NCBI GenBank assembly: GCA_963975575.1
Contig: CAXBHL010000005.1
Coordinates: 62,001-126,000, forward strand
DNA from: UBA6054 sp963975575
GTDB taxonomy: Bacteria > Planctomycetota > Phycisphaerae > Phycisphaerales > UBA1924
Direction: 5' to 3'
DNA length: 64,000 nucleotides
Shown: piece by piece, positions 8,423-17,537 of the stretch
How positions within the stretch are numbered: position 1 is the first letter of the stretch
How the letters are laid out: every line of letters starts with the position of its first letter
Notes under the pieces: model-generated
What the model was told of the DNA's origin: nothing
What the model saw: only the letters and a program-made list of their open reading frames with translations
Database searches by the model: none
Translations under genes and position numbers: made by a program

Positions 8423-10003
8423 TCAGCGTGTCCGAACGACGGCAACGGTGACGGTCCCCGAAATCTCGTTCACGGAGACCAGGAGGTGCTCGCCGTTCGG
8501 GCTCAGGTCGGCGGGGATGAAGACCAGGCATTCCGGCCCGAGGTCGCCCGCCGTTCCAACGACCGGGTCGCCCGCGAAGTGGCGGGTGGTCCAATAGCCG
8601 ACCGGTGTGGATCGGGCCGGTTCGGTGACATCGAAGACCACGATCCCGCCCACCCGCTCGAGGCCGATGAACGCGTAGTGGCGACCCGCGATCGACCCGA
8701 CGGCGATGGCCTCGGGTTCGGGGCCGCGGTCGTCCGAGCGTGCGTCGCGGCTGTCGTTGGACGTGTTGTTGCTGTTGAATCCTTCCGGAGCAGCCGACGC
8801 CACCATCTTTTCGAAGGCGTCTCCCGAATGGAACACCAGCCCGCCCGATGCATCCCGGATGCTGAATCCCCGCGCCCCGAACGCGTAGAGGGACTCATAC
8901 AGCCCGTCCCCGTCCTCGTCGCCGGACGCGCGGCTGACGTGCAACCGGCCCAGCCGCTCCGGCCGTTGCAGTTCCGCGGCATCGGGGAACGAGGACGGAT
9001 CGAGCGACAGATCGGCCACCCGCGCCGCTTCCGCGAAACCGGCGTAGTACCGGGCGTCGCCCTCATCGGCCGTGATCAGGTACTCCGTGCCCCCGGTCTC
9101 GTACCGCACGATCGTGTCCGGCTGGAACATGCCGCGGACGGGCGCCTGCCCGATGCGGATCCCCCCGTCACGGTCCGACGGGTCGAGCCCGTTGCCATGC
9201 TGCGAGTGGTCCTTGAAGCCGAGCGGCACGATCCGCGTCACGGTCGCGGAATCGAGGTCGACGAGTGCGAGCGCGTTGTTCTCCTGCAGCACCACGTACG
9301 CGGTCCGTGAATCGGCCGACACGGCGATGTACTCGGGCTCGAGATCCCGTGACGGGGCGGCGCCCGGTCCGAACACACGGACGCCGGGATCCAGCCCGCC
9401 GCCGTCGAACCGGGTGAACGTCGCGGTCCGCACGTGACGCTGACCCAGCCGGCGCGGATCACCCGGCAGGTCGATGATGCTCACGGATCCCTCCGGGTCC
9501 ACCGTGTAGTCATCCGACGGTTCGCCCTCGTTGGCGACAACGAGGCGCCGGCCGTCCGGTGTGAACGTGAGCATGTCGGGCAACGCGCCGACCTCCACGA
9601 GACCCACCAGAGTCCCGACCGCATCGAAAACCACCACCCGCCCGGGATCGGTCTTGACGTGCCCCTCGACCGCGACCGCCACGAGCCCGTTCATGGCCGC
9701 GACCGAGTTGACGCCCCTGCCGAAGGACCCCAGCCCGATCGACCGAACCCGTGCCGGACGCGTGGGATCGGCGATCGAGAGAACGTCCAGCGCGTTGGTA
9801 TGGCTATTGGTCACAAACAGGCTGCGGACCGACGGGTCGTACGCCGCGATCTCCGCGGCCAGCGTGTTGAACGGACCCGTGCGGAACGATCCGATCGGCC
9901 GGATGACGATCGCGGGGGCCTCGGGCGCCGGTTGTGCCCGGGCATCCGTGGGACTCCCCGGCCCGATCGCCGCGGCGGTCGCGAGTATGAACTGGGTCAG
10001 CAT
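8423..10003 (-). CDS. Choice-of-anchor I family beta-propeller protein
   Basis: The protein has 526 residues with a signal peptide (MLTQFILATAAAIGPGSPTD, ARAQ). It contains propeller-type repeats such as VANEGEPSDDYTVDPEGSVS, SRDLEPEYIAVSADSRTAYV, ITADEGDARYY and FNSNNTSNDSRDARSDDRGP. These are hallmarks of the choice-of-anchor I family, secreted or surface proteins related to PhoX-like and esterase-like propellers. It ends without an obvious anchor. The enzymatic activity is unknown. It lies 66 bases upstream of the NRPS-like gene on the same strand, so the two could be co-transcribed, although no functional link is evident. Confidence 0.85.
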   Translation of the reverse strand: MLTQFILATAAAIGPGSPTDARAQPAPEAPAIVIRPIGSFRTGPFNTLAAEIAAYDPSVRSLFVTNSHTNALDVLSIADPTRPARVRSIGLGSFGRGVNSVAAMNGLVAVAVEGHVKTDPGRVVVFDAVGTLVGLVEVGALPDMLTFTPDGRRLVVANEGEPSDDYTVDPEGSVSIIDLPGDPRRLGQRHVRTATFTRFDGGGLDPGVRVFGPGAAPSRDLEPEYIAVSADSRTAYVVLQENNALALVDLDSATVTRIVPLGFKDHSQHGNGLDPSDRDGGIRIGQAPVRGMFQPDTIVRYETGGTEYLITADEGDARYYAGFAEAARVADLSLDPSSFPDAAELQRPERLGRLHVSRASGDEDGDGLYESLYAFGARGFSIRDASGGLVFHSGDAFEKMVASAAPEGFNSNNTSNDSRDARSDDRGPEPEAIAVGSIAGRHYAFIGLERVGGIVVFDVTEPARSTPVGYWTTRHFAGDPVVGTAGDLGPECLVFIPADLSPNGEHLLVSVNEISGTVTVAVVRTR

Positions 10004-10152
10004 GCGCCTCTCCCGTTGGGTCCGAATCCGCTCGGCCGCTCCGGGCCACGCGCCGGACCGACTATCGTCGTGTCACCATCTTTGACGCCCCCCGCCGACC
10101 CGGCCCGGTCGAATCCCCAAGCCTTTTCGGCCCGAACACGCAGATCCTCTCA

Positions 10153-10911
10153 ATGAGCCCACCGGTCCCCTCCCAGATTCGCAGCGAACGATCCCGCCGG
10201 GCGGGTAAGGTGCCGTGCCGCCGGCACGCGGGGGGCTTTACCCTGATCGAGCTGCTCGTCGTCATCGCGATCATCGGCGTCCTGATCGGCATCCTGCTCC
10301 CAGCGTTGTCCGCAGCCCGCGGCTCGGCCCGGCGGGTGCATTGCCAGGCCAATCTCCGTTCGGTGCACCAGCTGGTGGTGTTGTACGCCCACGACGCGGA
10401 CGACCGCGTCCCGCTGGGGTACCGCGGCGGGCGTCTGCAATGGAACACGATGGTCTACTCGGGCACGGGCACGGGAAAGTTCGTGCTCTTCGGACGCCTG
10501 GAGCGTGCCGGCCTGCTCGAGGCCCCCGAGGTGCTCTACTGCCCGTCCGAGTCCGCCGAGGACCAGCAGTTCGATACCCCGACCAACCCCTGGCCGCCCG
10601 GCACCCCGGGCGTCAACGTGCAGGGCGGGTATGCGTCGGCCCCGTTCGTGGATTGGGGCTTTGCGGAGTTCCCGCCGGTCATGCCCCGCCTGACCGACAT
10701 GGCGGTCGGCCCCCTCCTGTCCGACGGCGTGGGTCTGCCGGAACGGGTCGATTCCCGCCACGTCAGCGGCGTGAACACCCTGTACACGGACTCCGGTGTC
10801 CGCTGGGTCGAACGGACATCCTTCGATGAACCGCTGTCGGAATGCGTCGGCCTCGACCCGTCGAACAACGACGCCCAGCAGCGCATCTGGGACATCCTGG
10901 CCGACCGCTGA
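10153..10911 (+). CDS. Prepilin-like protein with N-terminal cleavage/methylation motif
   Basis: The protein has 252 residues. A basic leader of 27 residues ends in the prepilin peptidase site G|FTLIE (GGFTLIELLVVIAIIGVLIG), followed by the hydrophobic helix and an ALSAARGSARRVHCQANLRS segment. This is the layout of the pseudopilin-like DUF1559-type proteins that are abundant in planctomycetes. The rest contains a globular domain with Cys and Gly-rich loops. Such proteins are inserted in the inner membrane by the leader helix; most have no known role beyond resemblance to type II secretion or type IV pilus subunits. It converges with the HisN-like gene three bases away. Confidence 0.85.
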   Translation: MSPPVPSQIRSERSRRAGKVPCRRHAGGFTLIELLVVIAIIGVLIGILLPALSAARGSARRVHCQANLRSVHQLVVLYAHDADDRVPLGYRGGRLQWNTMVYSGTGTGKFVLFGRLERAGLLEAPEVLYCPSESAEDQQFDTPTNPWPPGTPGVNVQGGYASAPFVDWGFAEFPPVMPRLTDMAVGPLLSDGVGLPERVDSRHVSGVNTLYTDSGVRWVERTSFDEPLSECVGLDPSNNDAQQRIWDILADR

Positions 10912-10914
10912 AGC

Positions 10915-11703
10915 TCATCCCTTTCGGATCACATCCACCACGCGGGTGTGCAGGTGCCCGTTGGAGGCGATGATCGAACCGGCGTGCAGGTCGTGGTTGC
11001 CGTCGGCATCCGTCCACACCCCGCCCGCCTCGCCGATGATCGGCGGGACCGCGGCGATGTCCCACAGTTTCACCCCCGGCTCGATCACCGCGTCGGCGCG
11101 CCCCGTCGCCAGGAGCACGAAGGCGTAGCAGTCCGACCAGCCGCGGGTGCGGGCGCCCAGCTCGTTGAACCGCGCCCAGCCCCGCTTGTGGCGCGGCTCG
11201 CTGTAATACTCCATGGAGGTGGTCAGCACCATCGCCCCTTGCAGATCGGACCGCTCGGAGACCCGGGCACGCTCGGGATCGCCGGCCCCGCGGTACCACC
11301 AGCAGCCCGAGCCCGTCCGAGCCGCCACACACTCGTCCAACGCGGGCATCGCGATCACGCCGACGGTCGGCTCTCCACCCACCAGGCACGCCAGCATGGT
11401 CCCGAACAGCGGAACACCATGCACGAATGACATCGTGCCGTCGATCGGGTCCACCACCCACGTGCGGCCCGTGGTCGATTCGAGCGCCGGAAACTCCTCC
11501 CCGATCACCCCGTCGCCCGGGAACGCGTCCGCGACGGCCTCGCGAACGAACCGCTCGGCGTCTCGATCGGCGCAGGTCACCGGCGACCCGTCGGTCTTGC
11601 CCTCCGCGATCAGACCGTCGGACTGGAACCACTTCATGGTCCGCGCGCCCGCCGCCCTGGCGGTACGGACGGCGAACTCGAGGTCGGCGTGCATCGGCTT
11701 CAT
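10915..11703 (-). CDS. Inositol monophosphatase family phosphatase (HisN-like)
   Basis: The protein has 262 residues. It shows the family metal sites: GEEFPALE (Glu ligand), VVDPIDGTMSFVHG (the DPIDGT motif) and WDIAAVPPIIGEAGG near the C-terminus (the WDxAA motif). These Mg2+-dependent enzymes hydrolyse inositol-, histidinol- or related phosphates. FVHG and YYxEPRHKR-like segments resemble the histidinol-phosphatase subgroup, but substrate assignment is inference. Its ATG overlaps the TGA of the upstream BioF-like gene (ATGA at 11700-11703), so the two are translationally coupled. Confidence 0.85.
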   Translation of the reverse strand: MKPMHADLEFAVRTARAAGARTMKWFQSDGLIAEGKTDGSPVTCADRDAERFVREAVADAFPGDGVIGEEFPALESTTGRTWVVDPIDGTMSFVHGVPLFGTMLACLVGGEPTVGVIAMPALDECVAARTGSGCWWYRGAGDPERARVSERSDLQGAMVLTTSMEYYSEPRHKRGWARFNELGARTRGWSDCYAFVLLATGRADAVIEPGVKLWDIAAVPPIIGEAGGVWTDADGNHDLHAGSIIASNGHLHTRVVDVIRKG

Positions 11704-12818
11704 CCTGGGATCCTTGCTGTTCGCCCGTTCCGGACCGACGCGGAGATCGCCGCGGCGAGCTGATCGATCTGCTGGTCGGTGTGCTCAGCGGACACACTGA
11801 TCCGGAAATACACCGGCGCGGGCCCGCCCGGATAGGCCACCAGCGGCGCGAGCACGCCGCGGTCGAGCATCTCTTCGTGCATAATCCGCATGGCGTCGGT
11901 CTCGCCCGCCACGAAGGCGATGATGGGGATCGGGTGCGCCGGATCGACATCGAACCGCTCGGCCAGCAGCGAACGGACCCGCGTCGTGTTCGCGCGCAAC
12001 CGTTCATGCAACGAGGGGTCCTGCCGGACCAGCCCGATCGCTTCGATCGCGGCCGCCGCCAACGCCGGCGAAGTGGGGGTGGTGCAGATATAAGCCGTCG
12101 ATCCCGCCCTGGCCGCGTCGACCAACGCACGCTCACCCATGACAACGCCCCCGCCGCACCCCAGCCCCTTGGCGAGCGTGGTGGTGACGACCAGCCGATC
12201 GCGGCTCAGATCGAGCTCGTCGGCCAGACCGCGCCCGGCACGTCCGAGGACGGCGAACCCGTGGCAATCGTCCAGCAGCAGCCGGTCCTCGTCGCGCAGC
12301 GAGGCGTGAAGCCGCCGCGCGGGTGCGACGGTCCCGTCCGCGGCGAACACCGAATCGGTCACCACGACCGCCCGCCCCTCGCACGCCCCGAGCAGGCGGG
12401 CCGCGTCCCGCGCATCGGCGTGCCCGTATTCGTGCAGACGCATCCCGGCCATCCCCGCGGCGTCCCGGAGACTGGGGTGGGCCCGCCGGTCGATCACCGC
12501 GTGCCGGACTCCAAGGGCCGACAGGCCCTGCATCGCCGCCAGATTGGCGATGTACCCGTCCGGCACCAGCAGCCCCGCCGGATGCCCGCAGAACCCGGCC
12601 AGCAGGCCCTCAAGATCCTCGTGCAGCCGGGTGTTCCCGGTGGTCTCGCGGCTCGCCGTGGTGCTCAGGCCGAAACGGGCCATCGCGTCGGCCGCCGCCC
12701 CGACCACACGCGGGTGCTGGGAAAGGCCGAGATAGTTGCACCCGCCGAACGTGACGACGGAACGGCCCGCGAGCAGGGCGGTCGTCGGAGAACACGCGTC
12801 GATGGGCGGTGCGGTCAT
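11700..12818 (-). CDS. bioF: Alpha-oxoamine synthase, 8-amino-7-oxononanoate synthase-like
   Basis: The protein has 372 residues and is a PLP-dependent fold-type I enzyme. Landmarks are FGGCNYLGLSQHPRV, the glycine-rich GTSR-like TTASRETTGNTRLHEDLE, DDCHGFAVLG (Asp of the PLP site and His), TTTLAKGLGCGGG with the Schiff-base lysine, and PVYFRISVSAEHTDQQID at the end. These match BioF and 2-amino-3-ketobutyrate CoA ligase, which condense acyl-CoA or acyl-ACP with an amino acid. Biotin synthesis is the likeliest role but no other bio gene is in view. It overlaps the phosphatase gene by four bases. No good ribosome binding site is visible before ATG 12818. Confidence 0.75.
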   Translation of the reverse strand: MTAPPIDACSPTTALLAGRSVVTFGGCNYLGLSQHPRVVGAAADAMARFGLSTTASRETTGNTRLHEDLEGLLAGFCGHPAGLLVPDGYIANLAAMQGLSALGVRHAVIDRRAHPSLRDAAGMAGMRLHEYGHADARDAARLLGACEGRAVVVTDSVFAADGTVAPARRLHASLRDEDRLLLDDCHGFAVLGRAGRGLADELDLSRDRLVVTTTLAKGLGCGGGVVMGERALVDAARAGSTAYICTTPTSPALAAAAIEAIGLVRQDPSLHERLRANTTRVRSLLAERFDVDPAHPIPIIAFVAGETDAMRIMHEEMLDRGVLAPLVAYPGGPAPVYFRISVSAEHTDQQIDQLAAAISASVRNGRTARIPG

Positions 12819-13039
12819 GCGATCTCAAGGAATTGGTCAGCCGGGGGGCATCCCGGGCGGTCAGCGCACAGTAGAACCCCGGCAGGCCGAGCCGAACCCC
12901 GGGATCTTTGGTCGACGGGGATCGGCGCGTGTCCGGCACCCGCGCCGGGCTCCGGTGGAGCCGTGGGCGCCGTTCCCCTACCATCCGCGGCCGCCCGTCG
13001 GGCGTCCACACAGAGACCGTACAGCAGGAGGAATCCCTC

Positions 13040-14836
13040 ATGACCGTGTTGTCGACGCTGCGAGCCCTCTTCGTTTCCGCCGCCGTGACCGGCACGGCCC
13101 TGCCGGCGACCGCCGCGTCCTCGGAGAACGCCGAATCGAACGCCCCCAAGGTCGTCCAACTGCCGATCCGCACCGACGGCCCCAAGAGCCTCGACCCGGT
13201 GAAGGGCTCGACCACCTACGACAACATGGCCTGCGTCCAGTTCTACGAGACCCTGCTGACCAACAAGTACACCGACCCGACCTCGCTCGAGCCGCTGCTG
13301 CTCACCGAGATGCCCACCAGCGCGGACGGCGGCCTGACGTGGAAGTTCACGCTCAAGGAGGGCGTGCGATTCCATGACAACGCCTGCTTCCCGGGCGGCA
13401 AGGGCCGCGCGGTCAAGGCCGACGACGTCTTCTACTCCCTCAAGCGTCTGGCCGACAAGAAGTACGAACTGGAGAACTGGTGGCTCCTCAAGGACACCAT
13501 CCTCGGCTTCGACGAGTGGAAGGACGTTCAGAACGCCGCCCCGACCTTCAACTACGACGCCCCGGTCGAGGGATTCCGCAAGATCAACGACCGCGAGTTC
13601 GAGATCGTCCTCAAGCAGCCGGTCTACCGCTTCCTCTACATCCTCAGCATGTTCCAAACCTCGGTCGTGCCCCGCGAGGCGGTCGAGACGTACGGCGAGG
13701 ACTTCGGCTTCAAGCCCGTCGGCACCGGCCCGTTCATCCTCGACTCCTGGGTGCCCAAGCAGTCGCTGACCGCCAACCGCAACCCCAACTACCACGAGGT
13801 CCGCTACCCCGAGCGCGGCGAGTGGAGCAGCGAGGATCGGCGGGCCCGCCTGCACCGGGCCGCGGGCGATCGGGTGCCCTTCGTCGACCGGCTCGAGTTC
13901 ACCATGTTCCCCGAGGATCAGCCCATGTGGCTGCAGTTCTCGCTCGGCCAGCTCGGCTACAGCCAGGTGCCCGAGGACTACTTCCTCGAGGCGTTCGACA
14001 AGGCCTCGCTCGAACTCAAGGGCGACTACCTCCGCAAGGGCATCCGCGGCCACTCCGACATGCTCCTGGACTTCATCTTCCGCGGCTTCAACATGGAGGA
14101 CGAGCTCGTCGGCGGCTACTCCGAGGAGAAAAAGGCCCTGCGCCAGGCGATCTCGCTCGCGATCGATCTCGAGGAGATCAACCAGACCTTCTACAACGGG
14201 CGCACGATCGTCTACGACGGTCCCATCCCCCCCGGCCTCCGTGGCTATCCCGAGAACGGGCGGGCCGACGCGGCCTACCGCGGACCCAACATCGCACTGG
14301 CCAAGCAGAAGCTCGCTCAGGCCGGTTACCCCGACGGCCAGGGCCTGCCCGCCATCCGTTTCTACACCTCCCAGAGCACCATCAACGTCGAGATGGCGGA
14401 GATGGTCAAGCGGCAGCTCCAGCAGATCAACGTGCGGTTCGAGCCGATCTTCATGGACTTCTCCACGCTGATCGAGGCCATCAACAAGAAGCGGGCCCCG
14501 ATGTTCGGCTTCGCCTGGGCCAGCGACTACCCGGACGGCGAGAACAACCTCGCCCTGTTCTACGGGCCGAATGAGTCCCCCGGCTCCAACCATTTCAACT
14601 ACAAGCGCGCCGAATACGACAAGCTCTACGAGCAGATCCTCACGATGGAGCCCAGCGACGAGCGGGACGCGCTGTACGCCACCATGCGGGACATGGTCCT
14701 CGAGGACGTTCCCTACGTGGGCTCCCAGGCCCGCCAGCGGTTCTACGTGATCAATCCCTGGCTGCTCAACTGCAAGCCCACCGAGCGGTACTACGGCTGG
14801 TTCAAGTTCCTCGACGTGGACGACTCCAAGCGCTGA
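13040..14836 (+). CDS. Peptide ABC transporter substrate-binding protein (OppA/DppA-like)
   Basis: The protein has 598 residues. The start at 13040 has AGGAGG at 13026-13031, eight bases upstream; the frame stays open to 12908 but without support. A signal peptide (MTVLSTLRALFVSAAVTGTA) lacks a lipobox cysteine, so the protein is probably free in the periplasm. The body is family 5 solute-binding: KSLDPVKGST near the N-terminus, EMPTSADGGLTWKFTLKEGV with VRFHDN, FKPVGTGPF, ALRQAISLAIDLEEIN, and a C-terminal YEQILTMEPSDERDALYATM. It probably delivers peptides or related compounds to the two permeases encoded directly downstream. Confidence 0.9.
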   Translation: MTVLSTLRALFVSAAVTGTALPATAASSENAESNAPKVVQLPIRTDGPKSLDPVKGSTTYDNMACVQFYETLLTNKYTDPTSLEPLLLTEMPTSADGGLTWKFTLKEGVRFHDNACFPGGKGRAVKADDVFYSLKRLADKKYELENWWLLKDTILGFDEWKDVQNAAPTFNYDAPVEGFRKINDREFEIVLKQPVYRFLYILSMFQTSVVPREAVETYGEDFGFKPVGTGPFILDSWVPKQSLTANRNPNYHEVRYPERGEWSSEDRRARLHRAAGDRVPFVDRLEFTMFPEDQPMWLQFSLGQLGYSQVPEDYFLEAFDKASLELKGDYLRKGIRGHSDMLLDFIFRGFNMEDELVGGYSEEKKALRQAISLAIDLEEINQTFYNGRTIVYDGPIPPGLRGYPENGRADAAYRGPNIALAKQKLAQAGYPDGQGLPAIRFYTSQSTINVEMAEMVKRQLQQINVRFEPIFMDFSTLIEAINKKRAPMFGFAWASDYPDGENNLALFYGPNESPGSNHFNYKRAEYDKLYEQILTMEPSDERDALYATMRDMVLEDVPYVGSQARQRFYVINPWLLNCKPTERYYGWFKFLDVDDSKR

Positions 14837-14884
14837 TCGCACCGGCGTCACCCGGATCTCCCAAGGCCCTCAGGAGCCCACGCC

Positions 14885-15865
14885 GTGTGGACCTACATCC
14901 TCCGACGGACCCTCTACAACATCCCGGTGTTTCTGGCGATCATCCTGCTCGTGATGGCCGCCCTGCGCGTCACCGACCCGGTGTCGGCGCACCTGGGCAA
15001 GAACGCCACGGAGGAGCAGATCCGGCTCAAGACCGAGTCCTTCGGGCTTGATGACCCATTCCCCGTCCAGTACGTCCGGTTCCTGGGCCAGCTGGTTACC
15101 TTCGACTTCGGCAACGACCGCAGCTGGGACCAGGACCTGCCCGTCGGCAAGATGATCCTCGACGCCGTCCCGCCGTCGGTCGCGGTCATGGGCCCGACCC
15201 TGATCGTCACGGCCAGCATCGCGATCGTGGTGGGGCTGGTCTCCGCCTTCAACCGTGGCCGGGCGCCGGACAAGATCCTCATGTTCGTCGCCGTCATCGG
15301 CATGAGCATCTCGGTGCTCGTCTACATCATCCTCGGCCAGTACTTCGGGGCCTACCTGCCCAAGCAGGAGTCATCGTCCTGGCCCTTCGAGGTCGCGGTC
15401 GACGCCAGCGCGGCCGGCGGGCGGGGCTTCTTCTTCGTGCCCTCGAACTGGGTGGCCTACTGCATGCTGCCCGTGATCATCAACGTGGTCGTGGCGCTGG
15501 GCTACGACACCCGCTTCTACCGCGCCGTCATGGTCGAGGAGACCCGCAAGGACTACATCCGCACCGCACGGGCCAAAGGCGCCAGCACCTTCCGCGTCAT
15601 GTTCGTCCACATGCTCAAGAACGCCATGATCCCGATCATCACCCGGATCATGATCTCCCTGCCCTTCGTCGTGACCGGGTCGATCCTCGTCGAGGTCTAC
15701 TTCAACATCCCGGGCATGGGCCGCACCCTGATCAACGCCATCAACGCCAAGGACTTTCCCGTCATCCAGACATTCACAGCCCTCTTCGCAGCCCTGTTCA
15801 TCGCGTCCAACATCCTGACCGACGTGCTCTACGCACTCGCCGACCCCCGCGTGAGGCTCTCGTGA
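14885..15865 (+). CDS. Peptide ABC transporter permease (OppB/DppB-like)
   Basis: The protein has 326 residues from a GTG start. It has the DppB layout: a first helix (RRTLYNIPVFLAIILLVMAA), a long periplasmic loop, and the core with the EAA motif YIRTARAKGASTFRVMFVHM. LPFVVTGSILVEVYFNIPGM, which ends before GRT, is typical of this permease type. The signature P-x-G-x-P position in the N-terminal FTFG-like region reads LVTFDFGNDRSWDQDLPVG. It lies 48 bases after the binding protein and overlaps the second permease by four bases (ATGA-type coupling at 15862-15865). Confidence 0.9.
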   Translation: MWTYILRRTLYNIPVFLAIILLVMAALRVTDPVSAHLGKNATEEQIRLKTESFGLDDPFPVQYVRFLGQLVTFDFGNDRSWDQDLPVGKMILDAVPPSVAVMGPTLIVTASIAIVVGLVSAFNRGRAPDKILMFVAVIGMSISVLVYIILGQYFGAYLPKQESSSWPFEVAVDASAAGGRGFFFVPSNWVAYCMLPVIINVVVALGYDTRFYRAVMVEETRKDYIRTARAKGASTFRVMFVHMLKNAMIPIITRIMISLPFVVTGSILVEVYFNIPGMGRTLINAINAKDFPVIQTFTALFAALFIASNILTDVLYALADPRVRLS

Positions 15866-17442
15866 TCGCACGACTCAACGAATCGCCGTCGATGCGCAAG
15901 CTGTTCCGCAACAGGCGGGCGATGGTCGCGCTGGGCGTCATCTCCCTCTACCTCGCCCTGTTCGTCTGGATCGTCGCGATGCAGGCGGCCTCGTGGTTCG
16001 GCTCGGTCACCGGCACCTACGACCTGGCCGAGCGTCCCGTCCTCGGGGCCCTCCTGCCCGAACGCACGCTCGAGCGCGTCGGCTCCAGGAACCTGCCCGG
16101 GTTCGGTCTGGTCTCACGGCCCGAGGTCCGGGCCGAGCAGCTGCGCTTCTACTTCGACCGCGTCGGCGAGGCCCTGAGCACCATCGAGAACCCGGTCTCC
16201 GGCGACACCCGCGACCCCCAGGACATCCTCGACAACCTCGCCCTCGCCGAGCGGCGCGTTGCGGAACTCTCCCCCGCCGAGCTGCGCGCCATCCACGCCA
16301 AGGGCCTGGCCGCGTTCGGCACGCAGTCCGAGCTGCGCAGCCTGCGGTCCAAGTTCCTCCAGGCCGACATCGCCATCACCAACGTACGGCGCAACGCCGA
16401 ACTCTTCAAAGACCCGCGCCCGGGCGATGACCCCGAGGTCCTGCTCGACGAGGTGTCCCTGTCGCTCGAGGAGATCGCCATCCTCCTCGACGAGGCCGCC
16501 CCGGCCATCCCGCCGGACTCACCGCTGGCCGACATCGACCTGGCCATCCTCGAAGACGCGGCGATGGCGATGTTCGACGAGCCCACGCCCGACCCGCTCT
16601 ACGACGCCGAGCTGCTCAACCTCATAGACGAAGCCGTCGCCGAGCGCCTGCGGGGCATCGACGCGGAGGTCAACGCCGAGCTCGACCAGATCGAGCCCAT
16701 CGTCGCCGAGCTCTTCCCGCTGCCCACGGGCATCGAGGGGGCGCTCTACAAGCTCCGGCTGATGCTCGGCACCGACCGCCAGGGCCGCTCCATCCTCATC
16801 CGGGCGGTCTACTCCGCCAAGGTCGCCATCCAGGTGGGCCTGGTCGTCTCCCTCATCGCGGTCAGCTTCGGCAGCCTGCTCGGCGCGGCCGCGGGCTACT
16901 TCGGCGGCATCGCCGACCACCTGATCATCTGGCTCTACTCCACCTTCAGCTCGATCCCCTACCTCGTGCTCCTCGTGGTCCTCGCATTCATGTTCACGGG
17001 CTCGAAGGTCGAGGGAACGCTCATCCCGCTGTACGTGGCGTTCTGCCTGACCTACTGGATCGGCCCGTGCCGTGTCACCCGCGGCGAGGCGCTCAAGCTC
17101 AAGGCCCTCGACTACGTCCAGGCGGCCAACGCGCTGGGGGCCTCCAGAAGCCGCATCCTGATGCGCCACATCGTGCCCAACACCGCCCACCTGATGTTCA
17201 TCAACCTCTCGCTGCTCTTCATCGGCGCCATCAAGGGGGAGGTCGTGCTGACGTTCCTCGGCCTGGGCCTGAAGGAGGGCGCCAGCTGGGGCATCATGAT
17301 CAACCAGTCCAAGTCCGAGGTCGTCTCGGGCTTCTTCTGGCAGATCGGCTCGGCGACCTTCTTCATGTTCGTCCTTGTCCTGGCCTTCAACGTGCTCACC
17401 GACGCCCTGCAGGACGCGTTCGATCCCAAGCACGTCGGCTGA
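15862..17442 (+). CDS. Peptide ABC transporter permease (OppC/DppC-like) with large periplasmic insertion
   Basis: The protein has 526 residues, compared with about 280-300 for ordinary DppC. Residues 1-50 hold the cytosolic start and first helix (MVALGVISLYLALFVWIVAM). Residues from about 55 to 290 form an acidic, helical insertion (for example LDNLALAERRVAELSPAELR and DEVSLSLEEIAILLDEAAPA). The permease core starts with LGTDRQGRSILIRAVYSAKV (the GTDxxGR motif), and the EAA loop reads YVQAANALGASRSRILMRHI. By topology the insertion should be periplasmic. A terminator follows and no OppD/OppF-type ATPase gene is in the window, so the ATPases must come from elsewhere. Confidence 0.88.
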   Translation: MIARLNESPSMRKLFRNRRAMVALGVISLYLALFVWIVAMQAASWFGSVTGTYDLAERPVLGALLPERTLERVGSRNLPGFGLVSRPEVRAEQLRFYFDRVGEALSTIENPVSGDTRDPQDILDNLALAERRVAELSPAELRAIHAKGLAAFGTQSELRSLRSKFLQADIAITNVRRNAELFKDPRPGDDPEVLLDEVSLSLEEIAILLDEAAPAIPPDSPLADIDLAILEDAAMAMFDEPTPDPLYDAELLNLIDEAVAERLRGIDAEVNAELDQIEPIVAELFPLPTGIEGALYKLRLMLGTDRQGRSILIRAVYSAKVAIQVGLVVSLIAVSFGSLLGAAAGYFGGIADHLIIWLYSTFSSIPYLVLLVVLAFMFTGSKVEGTLIPLYVAFCLTYWIGPCRVTRGEALKLKALDYVQAANALGASRSRILMRHIVPNTAHLMFINLSLLFIGAIKGEVVLTFLGLGLKEGASWGIMINQSKSEVVSGFFWQIGSATFFMFVLVLAFNVLTDALQDAFDPKHVG

Positions 17443-17479
17443 CCGCCCCGGACCAGGGCCGATCCTCAACCAACGAACA

Positions 17480-17512
17480 GGGCCGTGCCCAAAGGCACGG
17501 CCCTTTCTGTTT
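17480..17512 (+). terminator. Rho-independent terminator of the peptide ABC operon
   Basis: The stem GGGCCGTGCC / GGCACGGCCC (17480-17489 with 17494-17503) and a 4-base loop are followed by TTTCTGTTT. Confidence 0.88.
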
Positions 17513-17537
17513 CCTGTTCAACCCGATCTCGCCCGCC

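Noticed and set aside
6029..9310. 1,093-codon plus-strand open frame antisense to the NRPS-like and beta-propeller genes
   Set aside because: It is a GC-rich shadow frame with no recognisable domain, while the minus strand carries clear adenylation, carrier, thioesterase and propeller motifs.
12815..14851. 678-codon minus-strand open frame opposite the peptide-binding protein
   Set aside because: It is a shadow of the plus-strand ABC operon. The plus strand has a signal peptide, a strong ribosome binding site and family motifs.
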